This document shows, piece after piece, positions 28,182 through 37,530 of a stretch of 64,000 bases of DNA. This stretch comes from Acidobacteriota bacterium (GTDB lineage Bacteria > Acidobacteriota > Thermoanaerobaculia > Thermoanaerobaculales > Thermoanaerobaculaceae), in NCBI GenBank assembly GCA_004298115.1, contig SCRJ01000140.1, positions 1-64,000 on the forward strand, read 5' to 3'. Numbering within the stretch: the first letter of the stretch is position 1; each line of letters opens with the position of its first letter. The notes beneath the pieces are model-generated. The model worked only from the letters and a program-made list of their open reading frames with translations, had not been told where the DNA came from and made no database searches. A program made the position numbers and the translations under genes.

Positions 28182-28217
28182 GTTGGGAATTCCGACACCG
28201 TGTTGGAAAGTCCGACA
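28182..28217. promoter_or_regulatory. Two tandem 16-bp UAS-like sites for an NtrC-family activator
   Basis: GTTGGGAATTCCGACA (28182-28197) and GTTGGAAAGTCCGACA (28202-28217), 14/16 identical, offset 20 bp, about 110 and 130 bp upstream of the predicted TSS. Confidence 0.7.
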
Positions 28218-28297
28218 GCCCGCCAACGCCGCGCCCGGCGCTCCCGCCGTCGCGACCGACGCCGGTTTTCTTGTTACTCTGGCTGGCGGGAGGCGCG

Positions 28298-28669
28298 ATG
28301 CGGGACGCGGTCTTCGTGCAGGGGCTCGAGCTGTACTGCGTCATCGGCCTGCAGCCCTGGGAACGGCAGGTGATGCAGAAGGTCCGCATCGACCTCGCCA
28401 TGGAAGCCGACTGCTGCCCGGCCGGCGTCGCCGACGACCCGACGCTGGCCCTCGACTACAAGGCGGTCTCCAAACGGGTCCAGCAGCTCGTCGAGGGGTC
28501 CGCGTTCCAGCTCGTGGAGGCCCTGGCGGAAGCGATCGCCGCCGGCATCCTCGCCGATTTCGCCGGCGCCGCCGCGGTGCGCGTCCGTGTCGCCAAACCG
28601 GGCGCCGTCCGCTTCGCCGAAGCGGTCGGGGTCGAGATCGAGCGTCGTCGCGGGGAGCCGCGCGCCTGA
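28298..28669 (+). CDS. folB: Dihydroneopterin aldolase
   Basis: MRDAVFVQGLELYCVIGLQPWERQVMQKVRIDLAME...LVEALAEAIAAGIL. Confidence 0.9.
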   Translation: MRDAVFVQGLELYCVIGLQPWERQVMQKVRIDLAMEADCCPAGVADDPTLALDYKAVSKRVQQLVEGSAFQLVEALAEAIAAGILADFAGAAAVRVRVAKPGAVRFAEAVGVEIERRRGEPRA

Positions 28670-29169
28670 TGCGCATGTTCCTCTCCATCGGCTCCAACGT
28701 CGAGCCGAGGAAGAACCTCGGGCTCGCCCTGGAGGAGCTCAGGCGGCGCTTCGACGTGGTCGCCGTTTCCCCCGTCTACCGCACCGCGCCGGTCGGCGAC
28801 GCCGACCAGCCCGACTTCTGGAACCTCGCCGCCGAGCTGGCGACCGACGAGCCTCCCGGGCAGGTGCACCGGGCGCTGCGCGCCATCGAGGACGCCCTCG
28901 GACGGCGGCGTGAACCGGCCCGCCCGTTCGGCCCGCGCACGATCGACCTCGATCTCGTCCTCGCCGACGGCCTCGCCGGGCGCTTCGGGGACCTCGATCT
29001 CCCCTCGGTCCTCGTGCAGCGCGAGGCGTTCGTCGCCGTTCCCCTTGCCGACCTCGCGCCCGAATTTCCGCATCCCCTGCTGGGGGCCACGATCGGCGAA
29101 CTCGCCCGCGCGGCGTCGGCGGCGGCGTCCCATCCGCCGGAGCCGCTCGATGTGGAGCTCCTCCGGTGA
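28669..29169 (+). CDS. folK: 2-amino-4-hydroxy-6-hydroxymethyldihydropteridine pyrophosphokinase
   Basis: MFLSIGSNVEPRKNLGLALEELRRRFDVVAVSPVYRTAPVGDADQPDFWNLAAEL...FGPRTIDLDLVLADG. Confidence 0.93.
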   Translation: MRMFLSIGSNVEPRKNLGLALEELRRRFDVVAVSPVYRTAPVGDADQPDFWNLAAELATDEPPGQVHRALRAIEDALGRRREPARPFGPRTIDLDLVLADGLAGRFGDLDLPSVLVQREAFVAVPLADLAPEFPHPLLGATIGELARAASAAASHPPEPLDVELLR

Positions 29170-29900
29170 CCGCGCCGGCCAAGGCCGTCCTCGTGACCGG
29201 CGGCGCGGTCCGCCTCGGGCGCGCGATCGTGGCCGAGTTCGCCCGCGCAGGCTGGAGGCCGGCGTTCACCTACCGCTCCTCGGCCGCGCCCGCGGCGGCG
29301 TTCGCGGCCCAGCTGCGCGCCGGCGGTACCCCGGCGCTGGCGATCGCCGCCGACCTCGACGACCAGCGGGCTCGGGTGCTCGTCGCCGAACGCGTCCAGG
29401 AGGAGTTCGGCGGCCTCGACGCCCTGGTCAACAGCGCGGGCGTCTTCCCGCGCACCCCGTTCGCCGACCTCACCCCCACCCTCCTCGCCGATGCGCTGCG
29501 GACCAACCTCGAGGCGCCGCTGTTCCTGACCCAGGCGTGCGCCCCCGCCCTTCGCGCCCGGCGCGGCGCGGTCGTGAACATCGCGGACGTCTACGGGATG
29601 TTTCCCCTGCGCCACCACCTGGCGTACTCGGTCTCCAAGGCGGCGCTCATCGCCGCGACCCGCGCCCTGGCGGTCGAGATGGCGCCCGAGGTGCGCGTCA
29701 ACGCCGTCGCTCCCGGAATCGCCGTCTTCCCCGAGGGGTACGACGCGGCGGCCCGCGAGCGGCTCTTGGGGAGGACCCTGCTGCACCGCGAGGGCGGGGC
29801 CGCGGAGATCGCCCGCACGGTACGCTTCCTCGTGGAGGGGGTGGACACCGTCACGGGTCAGGTGGTGACGGTGGACGGTGGACGGAGCGTGGCGCTGTAA
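29166..29900 (+). CDS. SDR-family oxidoreductase, pteridine-reductase (PTR1/FolM)-like
   Basis: TGGAVRLGRAIVAEFARAGW, NSAGVFPRTPF, NIADVYGMFPLRHHLAYSVSKAAL; ATGA overlap with folK. Confidence 0.78.
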   Translation: MTAPAKAVLVTGGAVRLGRAIVAEFARAGWRPAFTYRSSAAPAAAFAAQLRAGGTPALAIAADLDDQRARVLVAERVQEEFGGLDALVNSAGVFPRTPFADLTPTLLADALRTNLEAPLFLTQACAPALRARRGAVVNIADVYGMFPLRHHLAYSVSKAALIAATRALAVEMAPEVRVNAVAPGIAVFPEGYDAAARERLLGRTLLHREGGAAEIARTVRFLVEGVDTVTGQVVTVDGGRSVAL

Positions 29901-29959
29901 GAGCGCGCAAAGGCGGAGGCGGCCGTCGGCGAGGGTGCCGGCGGGGCTTGCGCCGCCGC

Positions 29960-31132
29960 TCAACCGACGAGCGGTGATGCGACCGGCCGCAGCGGCGGCG
30001 CGGCCAGCCAGTACGGCGCCAGTGCCGGTAGCGCGGCCAGCGCCCGGGCCGGCGACACGCTGCCCGCGACCATCCCGGCGAAGACGGCCATGACGGCGCG
30101 GTTCCGCACCCCGAACCGAAACGCGTGGCGGGGCGAGGCGTAGAACAGCCGCGCCGCCATCCGGGCGGCCGCCAGCTCGAACCGCATCCCGGCCATCATC
30201 CGGTCGTACGCGGCCAGCGGCCGGTGCGAGCCGAGGTAGCGGAGGATCGCCTCGGCGGCCGTGTTGCCGCTCTTCACCGCGTAATAGATCCCTTCCCCGA
30301 ACAGCGCGTCGGAGAGACCGGCCGCGTCGCCCACCAGCACGACGTTGTCGCGCGCGAGCGTGGGAGCCGCGGGCGCCACCGGGATGAGCAGGGCCTTGAC
30401 CTGGATCCGCTCGTGCCGCCGCAGGATCCGGTAGCGGGCGATGAACGCGTCGAGCAGCGCCCTCATGTCGCGGTTGCCGGGCCGTCTCGCGAACCGGTAG
30501 AGCCCGACGTTGAGGTGGTCGCCTTTGGGAAACACCCAACCGTAGCCAGCCGGAATCACCCCAAGGTCGAAGACGCAGGTGCCGCCCATCATTTCCAGCG
30601 TTCCGGGCGCCGGCCACAGCAGCGCTTCGATCGCCGGCGCCATGCGCGGCTTCGCCCCCGGGAAGAGCCGCGCGCGGACGCGGCTGTACACGCCGTCGGC
30701 CCCGACCAGCACCCTCGCCGTGACCGTTCCGCTCCCGGTCGTGACGCGCACGCCAACGGCGTCGGGTTCGAAGCCCTCGAACGTCTCGCGCTCGCGCAAG
30801 GACGCGCCCGCCGCGACCGCCTGCACCGTCATGAACGCGTCGAGCGCCGCCCTCTGCGCCATCCCGCCGGTGCGCGGCAGTGCGCACACGACGGGGTTCG
30901 CACCGGCGTACGCGATCAGCGCGCTCCCGATCTCGCGCTCGATCACGGGCGCGAGCGAGAACGGCGCCTCGCGCAGCGTCTTCGCCGACAGGCCGCCGCC
31001 GCAGACCTTGTGCCGCGGCAGCGCCTCCTTCTCGAGCAGGAGGACGCGCGCGCCGGCCGCCGCCAGCCGGTACGCGACGGTGTTGCCCGCGGGCCCGCAC
31101 CCGACCACCACGACGTCGAACTCGGCCGCCAC
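29960..31132 (-). CDS. Geranylgeranyl reductase family FAD-dependent oxidoreductase
   Basis: FDVVVVGCGPAGNTVAYRLAAAGARVLLLEKEALPRHKVCGGGLSAKTL; VLVGDAAGLSDALFGEGIYYAVKSG. Confidence 0.88.
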   Translation of the reverse strand: MAAEFDVVVVGCGPAGNTVAYRLAAAGARVLLLEKEALPRHKVCGGGLSAKTLREAPFSLAPVIEREIGSALIAYAGANPVVCALPRTGGMAQRAALDAFMTVQAVAAGASLRERETFEGFEPDAVGVRVTTGSGTVTARVLVGADGVYSRVRARLFPGAKPRMAPAIEALLWPAPGTLEMMGGTCVFDLGVIPAGYGWVFPKGDHLNVGLYRFARRPGNRDMRALLDAFIARYRILRRHERIQVKALLIPVAPAAPTLARDNVVLVGDAAGLSDALFGEGIYYAVKSGNTAAEAILRYLGSHRPLAAYDRMMAGMRFELAAARMAARLFYASPRHAFRFGVRNRAVMAVFAGMVAGSVSPARALAALPALAPYWLAAPPLRPVASPLVG

Positions 31133-31207
31133 CTCCTCATCATAGCCGCCGCGAGCCGGACTCGCTCGCAGGTCGTGCGCGCGCCGGGGTCCCGTATACT
31201 CCGCCCG

Positions 31208-32089
31208 ATGATCACGATCGTGAATCCGGCGGCCGCGGGCGGCCGCCTCGGCAAACAGTGGCCGCGTGTGCACCGGCGCCTCGGGCGCGCCGGCTTCGCC
31301 TCGCCCGTAGCGTTCACGCAGGCGCCGGGCCACGCGACCGGCATTGCCGCCGATGCCGTGCGCCGGGGCGAGACTCTCGTCGTCGCCGCCGGCGGCGACG
31401 GCACGATCTGCGAGGTCGTGCAGGGGCTCCACGACGCCGGCGGGGCCACGCTCGGCATCCTCCCCCTCGGGACCGGCAACGACGCCGCCAGGACGCTCGG
31501 ACTGCCCCTGGGCCTCGAGGCGGCCGCGCGGACGATCCTGGATGGTCACACGCGGGCGGTGGACCTCATCCTCGCCGGCGACCGCGTCGTCCTCAACGCG
31601 ATCGGCATCGGCCTGCTCGGCGCGATCAACGTCAACGCCGCCTCGATCAAGCTCGTGCGCGGCATCGTGGCCTACCTCGGGGCCGCGGCGGGCACGCTGT
31701 TCCGCTACCGCTGTCCCGAAATCCGGCTCACCGACGGGACTTTTTCCTACCGGGGCGCCATGACGATCCTCGCGATCCACAACGGCGTCACCACCGGCGG
31801 CGGCTTCCCCCTCACGCCCGCCGCCGTCCCCGACGACGGCGCGCTCGACGCGTGCCTGGTCGAAGGCACCGCGGTTCCCGCTCGCCTCGGCCGCCTGGTC
31901 GCCGCCGTACGCGGCACGCTGGCGCAGCGCCCCGGCTCCCACGAGCTGCGCTTCACCCGCCTCGAGCTGGAAACCGCCGTGCCCATCCCCTGCCACCTCG
32001 ACGGCAACCCTTCGTCGATCGAGCCGCCCGGAATGACGTTCTCCGTCCTGCCCCACGCTCAGATCGTGATCATCCCGTCCGGAAGGTGA
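31208..32089 (+). CDS. Diacylglycerol/lipid kinase family protein (YegS-like)
   Basis: MITIVNPAAAGGRLGKQWPRV...VVAAGGDGTICEVVQGLHDAGGATLGILPLGTGNDAARTLGLP. Confidence 0.92.
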   Translation: MITIVNPAAAGGRLGKQWPRVHRRLGRAGFASPVAFTQAPGHATGIAADAVRRGETLVVAAGGDGTICEVVQGLHDAGGATLGILPLGTGNDAARTLGLPLGLEAAARTILDGHTRAVDLILAGDRVVLNAIGIGLLGAINVNAASIKLVRGIVAYLGAAAGTLFRYRCPEIRLTDGTFSYRGAMTILAIHNGVTTGGGFPLTPAAVPDDGALDACLVEGTAVPARLGRLVAAVRGTLAQRPGSHELRFTRLELETAVPIPCHLDGNPSSIEPPGMTFSVLPHAQIVIIPSGR

Positions 32090-32127
32090 CGGGCCCCCCG
32101 GTTGAAGCGTCGCGCGAAGGCGGCGGG

Positions 32128-32616
32128 TTACGTGCGCTCCAGGAGCTTGACGTACCGGAGCGTCTCCGGTTCGTACCCGAGGTGCTCGTAGACGGCGCGC
32201 GCCCTCCGGTTGCCGGCGAAGACCGTCAACGTCAGCCTGTCGAAGGCCATCTCCCGCGCCCAGCGCTCCGCTGCGCGCATCAGGACGCCGGCGACGCCGC
32301 GCCCTTCGGCGTGCGCCGCGACCGCGATGATGCCGACGTGGCCGTGCTCCGCCTCGGTGAAGTAATCGCGGACCCGTTCCAAGAGGACGAAGCCGAGCGG
32401 CGCCCCCTCCCCGTCCGTCGCCACGAGCACGGTGGTGCCGGCCGGCGGCGCCGCGAAGTAGCCGCTCACCGCCCGCGCCTCGCCCCCGACCAGTTCCGCC
32501 GCCGAGCGCCACGACGGCGGCCCGAACTCGGAAAGCCTCTCCACCGCCCGCAGGATGAAGGCACGATCCTCGGCCCGTGCCGGCCGAACGACGATGTCAG
32601 GCAATGCCTCGACCAT
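32128..32616 (-). CDS. GNAT family N-acetyltransferase
   Basis: GHVGIIAVAAHAEGRGVAGVLMRAAERWAREMAFDRLTLTVFAGNRRARAVYEHLGY. Confidence 0.9.
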   Translation of the reverse strand: MVEALPDIVVRPARAEDRAFILRAVERLSEFGPPSWRSAAELVGGEARAVSGYFAAPPAGTTVLVATDGEGAPLGFVLLERVRDYFTEAEHGHVGIIAVAAHAEGRGVAGVLMRAAERWAREMAFDRLTLTVFAGNRRARAVYEHLGYEPETLRYVKLLERT

Positions 32617-32821
32617 GCCGCACCGTATCAGGAACCGCGAGCCCCCGCCACACCGCCGCGGCCCGGGCCACGGCCGAGATCGACGCGACGCACGCAACGG
32701 GATGGATGCGACAGGCGCCTCCTGAGACTGGCCAGGGCAGACATTGGCGGCGTTGAGGTACCGTCCGCCCCCGAGCACGTCGCGGAGACCAACGTTCATG
32801 GGTGCGGCGGCAACACCCCGA

Positions 32822-34300
32822 TCAGGCCGTCACCGGCTCGGCCGGCAGCGTCACCACGAAGCACGTCCCCTGCCCCGGCGCGCTGCGGACCTCGACCCGT
32901 CCACCGTGCTGCTCCGCCGCCGCCTTGACGATCGCGAGCCCGAGCCCGGTTCCTTCGCTGCTGTGGCTGCGCGCGTTGGAGGACCGGTAGAACTCCTCGA
33001 AGACGCGCCCGAGGTCCGCCGCCGGGATGCCGATTCCGGTGTCTTCCACCTCGAGCTCGATCGCCCCGCCGCGCCGTTCCAGGCGGACCTCCACGTTGCC
33101 CCCGCGCGGCGTATAGCGGATCGCGTTGCCGACCAGGTTGCCGGCCAGCTCACGCAGGGCGGCGGCGTCGCCGACGATGGTGGCAGTCTCGCCGGTGATG
33201 CGGACGTTCAACGTGACCCCGGCGCGATCGGCGGCCGGGCGCGCATCCTCGGCCGCCTCGCGGACCATCGCCGCCAGGTCGACCGGCGCCAGCTCGACGG
33301 CCAGCCTTCCCTCGCGTGCACGCGCGAGCGTCAGCAGGTCGGCGGTAACCTGCGCGAGGTCGCCGGTCCGCGCCTCGATCCGCCGGATCAGCCCGACGGC
33401 CGGCCGGGGAAGCTCGCCCGCCACACCGGCGAGCAGCGCGCTCATCGTCGTGCGCATGGTCCCCAAGGGCCCGCGCAGCTCGTGCGCAACCTTGCGCAGG
33501 TACTGCGACTTGGCCCGCTCCGCCTGGCTCACGCGCTCGAGCGCCGCGGCCAGGGTTTCCGCCTTGCGCGAGACCTCGAGCGAGAGCACGACGACCTCGC
33601 CTTCGCGCCGCCGCAGCCGGTCGGCGATCGTGCTGCCGATGTACGCCGAGAGGTAAAGGGTCGTCGCGAAGACGAGCAACTGCGCCGAGACCACGGCCGG
33701 ATCGCGGTACGCCGTCGGTGTCCAGGCGCCGCCGAGCGGCCAGTGACGGACGAGGCCGAGCCCCTCGGAAGTCGCCACCGCGGCGATCAGCGCCACGCTC
33801 CAGCTCGCGTGCACGAACGTCGCCGGGCGCGAGAACAGGATCGAGGCGATGATCACGTGGAAGATGAAGAAGTAGAGGAACGGGTTCTCGACCCCTCCGG
33901 AGAAGTGAAGCAGCACCGCCAGCAGCATCAGGTCGATCGCGACCTGGAGGTTCGCGAAGAGAACGGCCGGTCCGGCCGACCCGACATCGCCCGCCCCGCC
34001 CGGTGACGACGGGAGCAGGAAGCGGACGAGCGGCCGGGTCCACGGCCACTCGCGGTGCGCCTTGCCGGCGTGCAGCCTCCGCAGCCAGAGCCAGTAGAGC
34101 CCGTTGCTGAGCGCCAGCGCGGCGAACGTGAGGTACAGACGCCACATCGGGAGGTGGACCGGGAAGACCCTGCGGGCCACCTCCACGAAGAGCGCCACGC
34201 CCGCCACGGCGAGCCAGCGCAGGCGGATCAGCCACCCCAACCGCTCGCCCAGCTCGGCGGAAACCGGCAACGAGCTCGAGATCGATGCGGTCGCGTCCAT
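32822..34300 (-). CDS. Multi-TM sensor histidine kinase
   Basis: Several N-terminal TM segments; HisKA (LRKVAHELRGPLGTMRTTMSALL); HATPase (LAGNLVGNAIRYTPRGGNVEV, VEDTGIGIPAADLGRVFEEFYRS). Confidence 0.92.
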   Translation of the reverse strand: MDATASISSSLPVSAELGERLGWLIRLRWLAVAGVALFVEVARRVFPVHLPMWRLYLTFAALALSNGLYWLWLRRLHAGKAHREWPWTRPLVRFLLPSSPGGAGDVGSAGPAVLFANLQVAIDLMLLAVLLHFSGGVENPFLYFFIFHVIIASILFSRPATFVHASWSVALIAAVATSEGLGLVRHWPLGGAWTPTAYRDPAVVSAQLLVFATTLYLSAYIGSTIADRLRRREGEVVVLSLEVSRKAETLAAALERVSQAERAKSQYLRKVAHELRGPLGTMRTTMSALLAGVAGELPRPAVGLIRRIEARTGDLAQVTADLLTLARAREGRLAVELAPVDLAAMVREAAEDARPAADRAGVTLNVRITGETATIVGDAAALRELAGNLVGNAIRYTPRGGNVEVRLERRGGAIELEVEDTGIGIPAADLGRVFEEFYRSSNARSHSSEGTGLGLAIVKAAAEQHGGRVEVRSAPGQGTCFVVTLPAEPVTA

Positions 34301-34348
34301 CCCCCGTCACCCTCCCACGGTGGGTTCCCGGTCGGTCCTCGGCGGTCC

Positions 34349-34777
34349 TCAGCCCTTGCGGGCCAGTTCGAGCGCTCTGGAGACGACGCGCACCAGATCG
34401 GCCGGTGCCACCGGCTTGTCCAGGAACTCCTGCACCGGAAGGTACTCGCCGGGACGATAGCTGCCGTCGCCGCTCTCGGGGTAGAAGCGGAGATCGGTCT
34501 TCGAGTGGATCGCGGAGACGATGACGATCGGCACCTCGCGGAAGTACGACCCGGGCATCTGCCTCAGCTTCCAGACGAAGTGAAACCCCTCGGTGGCGTC
34601 CGGCATCATCACGTCGAGCAGGATGAGGTCCGGCCTCTCGGCCTCCACCGTGGCGATACCCTCGGCGGGGCCGGCGGCGTCCACGACCCGATAGCCCTCC
34701 TTCTGCAGCAAAAGCCGCATCACGGCGACCAAGTCGCGGTCGTCGTCGACGATCAGGAGCTTGGCCTTCTCGCTCAT
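34349..34777 (-). CDS. Stand-alone receiver-domain response regulator
   Basis: LLIVDDDRDLVAVMRLLLQKEGY...DLILLDVMMPD...FLDKPVAPADLVRVV; no output domain; ATGA overlap with hyfI-like gene. Confidence 0.9.
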   Translation of the reverse strand: MSEKAKLLIVDDDRDLVAVMRLLLQKEGYRVVDAAGPAEGIATVEAERPDLILLDVMMPDATEGFHFVWKLRQMPGSYFREVPIVIVSAIHSKTDLRFYPESGDGSYRPGEYLPVQEFLDKPVAPADLVRVVSRALELARKG

Positions 34778-35286
34778 CCGTGCGCCTCTTTCTGCAGTAT
34801 CCCACCCTGGGCAAGCTGGTCAAGCGACTCCTGCCTGAGGTGCTCCTCGGCCACCTGCTTCGGCACGAGGCCGAGCGCCAGCGCCACCCCGTAGAGGATC
34901 GCCTCGGGCCGGGGCGGGCAGCCGGGCACGTAGAAGTCGACCGGGATCACCTTGTCCGCGCCGCCGAGGACGTTGTAGGAGTCGAACCACGCGCCCCCGC
35001 CGCAGGCGCAGGAGCCGATCGCGAACACCAGCCGCGGGCGCGGCACCGCATCGAGGAGCCGCCCCAGCGCCGGCGCCACCTGTCGGGTGACCGGCCCGCT
35101 CACGACGACCGCGTCGGCGTGGCGCGGGGACCCGACGAGCTTGATGCCGAAGCGCTCCGCGTCGTAGTACGGGGTGAGGACGTTGATCACCTCGATGTCG
35201 CAGCCGTTGCAGGCACCGGCGTTGGCGTGGTAGACCCAGAGGGCCTTGCCGAACGCCTTCTTGCACGCCTTCTCGAGAAGCGCCAT
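34774..35286 (-). CDS. Group 4 [NiFe] hydrogenase small subunit (HycG/HyfI, NuoB-like)
   Basis: NAGACNGCDIEVINVLTPYYDAERFGIKLVGSPRHADAVVVSGPVTRQ...GSCACGGGAW...VPGCPPRPEAIL. Confidence 0.92.
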   Translation of the reverse strand: MALLEKACKKAFGKALWVYHANAGACNGCDIEVINVLTPYYDAERFGIKLVGSPRHADAVVVSGPVTRQVAPALGRLLDAVPRPRLVFAIGSCACGGGAWFDSYNVLGGADKVIPVDFYVPGCPPRPEAILYGVALALGLVPKQVAEEHLRQESLDQLAQGGILQKEAHG

Positions 35287-35288
35287 CC

Positions 35289-36803
35289 TCACCTCCCCAG
35301 CGTGGCCAGCACGTTCGCGGCACGGTCGAGCAACGGGAACGTCAGCCGCGGAAACACCCCGAGAACTACGCATGCAACCGCCAGCGCCACCATCGGCCCC
35401 CACATCGTCGCGGGGACCTCGCGGGCCGCGGCCGCGGTAGCGGGGGCGTGCCCCCAGAACACCGTCCGCGCGGCGCGCAGCAGCACCACCATGGTGAGGA
35501 AGCCTGCGGCGATCGCGATCGCCAACGCCCACCACATGCCGGCCTTCGCCAGCGCGAGGTAGACGGTGAGCTTGCTCAGGAACCCGTTGAACGGCGGCAG
35601 CCCGGCGATCGCGAGCGCGCCGATCACGAAGCACGCGCTGGTGATCGGCATCCGGTCGCGCATCCCGGCCAGCTCGCTGATCCGCCGGGTGCCGGTGGCG
35701 TAGATCAACGCCCCGACGCACATGAACAGCAACGCCTTGATCAGCGCGTGGTTGAGCAGGTGGAACAACCCCCCATAGCAGCCCAGGTAGGTGCCCACCC
35801 CGATGCCGGCCACGACGTAGCCGATCTGGCTGACCGAGGAGTAGGCGAGCAGCCGCTTGAGGTCGTCCTGCGCCAGCGCCATGACGATCCCCAGCACCAT
35901 CGTGAACACCCCGAGCGCGACCACGAACACCGCGAGCGTCGGCCAGCGCGGGTAAAAGATGCTCACCGTCCGCGCCAGCGCGTACACCGCCATCTTGATC
36001 ATCACGCCCGACAGCAACACCGAGATCGGCGTCGGCGCCTCGGCGTGCGCGTCCGGCAGCCAGGGGTGGAACGGCGCGATCCCCGCCTTGGTTCCGAACC
36101 CCACGACCAGGAAAGCGACCGCGATCAGCGCCGTCGCGGGCGGGATCAGGTGCGCGACGCCGCGCACCTCGCTGATCAGCAGCGCCTGGCCGCCGGTGAG
36201 CCGGTTGGTCGCCGCCGCCGCCGCGTAGACAAGGACGCACCCGAAGAGCGCGAAGGTGATGCCGATCGTGAGGAGCATGAGGTACTTGTAGCCAGCCTCC
36301 AGGCCCCGCTTGTCCCAGTGGAAAGCGACCAAAAGGCCCGAGGTCAGCGTGGTCGCTTCGACTGCGACGTAGAGCATCACGATGTTGTTGGTGACGCACC
36401 CCCACACCATCGTCGCGATGAACCAGAGGAAGAGCCCGTAGAAGGTGGGCAGGCGCTGCGCCGCCGCCGCTCCGACCCGCGTCGGCAGGCCCGGCTGCTT
36501 GACGTAGCGCAGCGAGTACAACGCCGTCAGCGTGCCGACGATGCCGATGGCCAGAACCAGCAGGACCGAGAGCCCGTCGACGCGCAGCTCGTTGCCCCAG
36601 CCCGTGAGCACCGCACCGTCCACGACGCGTCGCGCCATCTCGAGGCCCAACAGCGTCACGCCGAGCGGCGCCGCGACGGCCAGGAATTGAGTGAGCCGGG
36701 CACCCAGCCACCGGCCGAAGAAGGCGAGCGCGCCGGCGGCGAGCGGCACCAGGAACGCCCACGCCGGCATGCTCGAAGCGATGGTCGCCGCCTGCTCGCT
36801 CAT
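35289..36803 (-). CDS. Proton-conducting antiporter-like membrane subunit (HyfF/MrpD/NuoN-like)
   Basis: FHPWLPDAHAEAPTPISVLLSGVMIKMAVYALAR, DDLKRLLAYSSVSQIGYVVAGIG. Confidence 0.92.
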   Translation of the reverse strand: MSEQAATIASSMPAWAFLVPLAAGALAFFGRWLGARLTQFLAVAAPLGVTLLGLEMARRVVDGAVLTGWGNELRVDGLSVLLVLAIGIVGTLTALYSLRYVKQPGLPTRVGAAAAQRLPTFYGLFLWFIATMVWGCVTNNIVMLYVAVEATTLTSGLLVAFHWDKRGLEAGYKYLMLLTIGITFALFGCVLVYAAAAATNRLTGGQALLISEVRGVAHLIPPATALIAVAFLVVGFGTKAGIAPFHPWLPDAHAEAPTPISVLLSGVMIKMAVYALARTVSIFYPRWPTLAVFVVALGVFTMVLGIVMALAQDDLKRLLAYSSVSQIGYVVAGIGVGTYLGCYGGLFHLLNHALIKALLFMCVGALIYATGTRRISELAGMRDRMPITSACFVIGALAIAGLPPFNGFLSKLTVYLALAKAGMWWALAIAIAAGFLTMVVLLRAARTVFWGHAPATAAAAREVPATMWGPMVALAVACVVLGVFPRLTFPLLDRAANVLATLGR

Positions 36804-36855
36804 GTTGCGCTCCCCACTCCTCCCAGCTCCGTCATGCGCCCTCGCCGAACCCGCC

Positions 36856-37530
36856 CTAGCGCTGCAGCTCGCGCAGAGCGAACGTGTCGGTCGTGCCGAA
36901 CTCCTTGCGCACCCCGGCGATCACGTACAGCAACAGGAAGACCGTCACGACGACCTCGGTGGCGACACCGAACAGCGTGGTCTCGGGCAGCTCGGGCGCC
37001 AGGCTCACCAGGCTCAGGTGCACGCCGTTCTCGAGCAGGCACAGGCCGATCACCGTCTTGGTCGCGTCGCGGCGCGTCAGCACGCAGTAAAGGCCGAGCG
37101 CGAAGACCGTCGAGGTCACCGCCAGGTTGGTGCGGAACACCCCTCCCTGTGCCAGCGTCGTCGGGGCGAACAGCGCGACGTGACCGTGGGTGAAGCGGTA
37201 GAAGCCGGTCATCAGCAGCGCCGCCACCACCACCGAGGGGCCGAAGCCGATCAGCGGCTTGATCTCGCGGTCCTCGCCATGGCCGATGAAGCGGAACAGG
37301 AACCACGGCGTCAGCACCGCCTTGGTGATCAGCGCCACCGCCGCCCACCAGTAGAGCGACGGGTTGACCGCCGCGAAGCTGGCGACCAGCCCGACGATCA
37401 GCAGCGCCTGCGCCGAGTACGCCATCGCCGCGAAGCGCAGGCGCCGCACCTCGACCGCGACGACCGAGGTGATCACCACCACCATCGAGAGCGTCTGGAT
37501 CAGCTCGCCGTTGAGCCCCGCGGTGCTCAC
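36856..37530 (-). CDS. Hydrogenase-4 component E (HyfE)-like membrane subunit
   Basis: TM-rich protein with NuoK-like C-terminal part (VFALGLYCVLTRRDATKTVIGLCLLENGVHLSLV); position in operon. Confidence 0.85.
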   Translation of the reverse strand: MSTAGLNGELIQTLSMVVVITSVVAVEVRRLRFAAMAYSAQALLIVGLVASFAAVNPSLYWWAAVALITKAVLTPWFLFRFIGHGEDREIKPLIGFGPSVVVAALLMTGFYRFTHGHVALFAPTTLAQGGVFRTNLAVTSTVFALGLYCVLTRRDATKTVIGLCLLENGVHLSLVSLAPELPETTLFGVATEVVVTVFLLLYVIAGVRKEFGTTDTFALRELQR

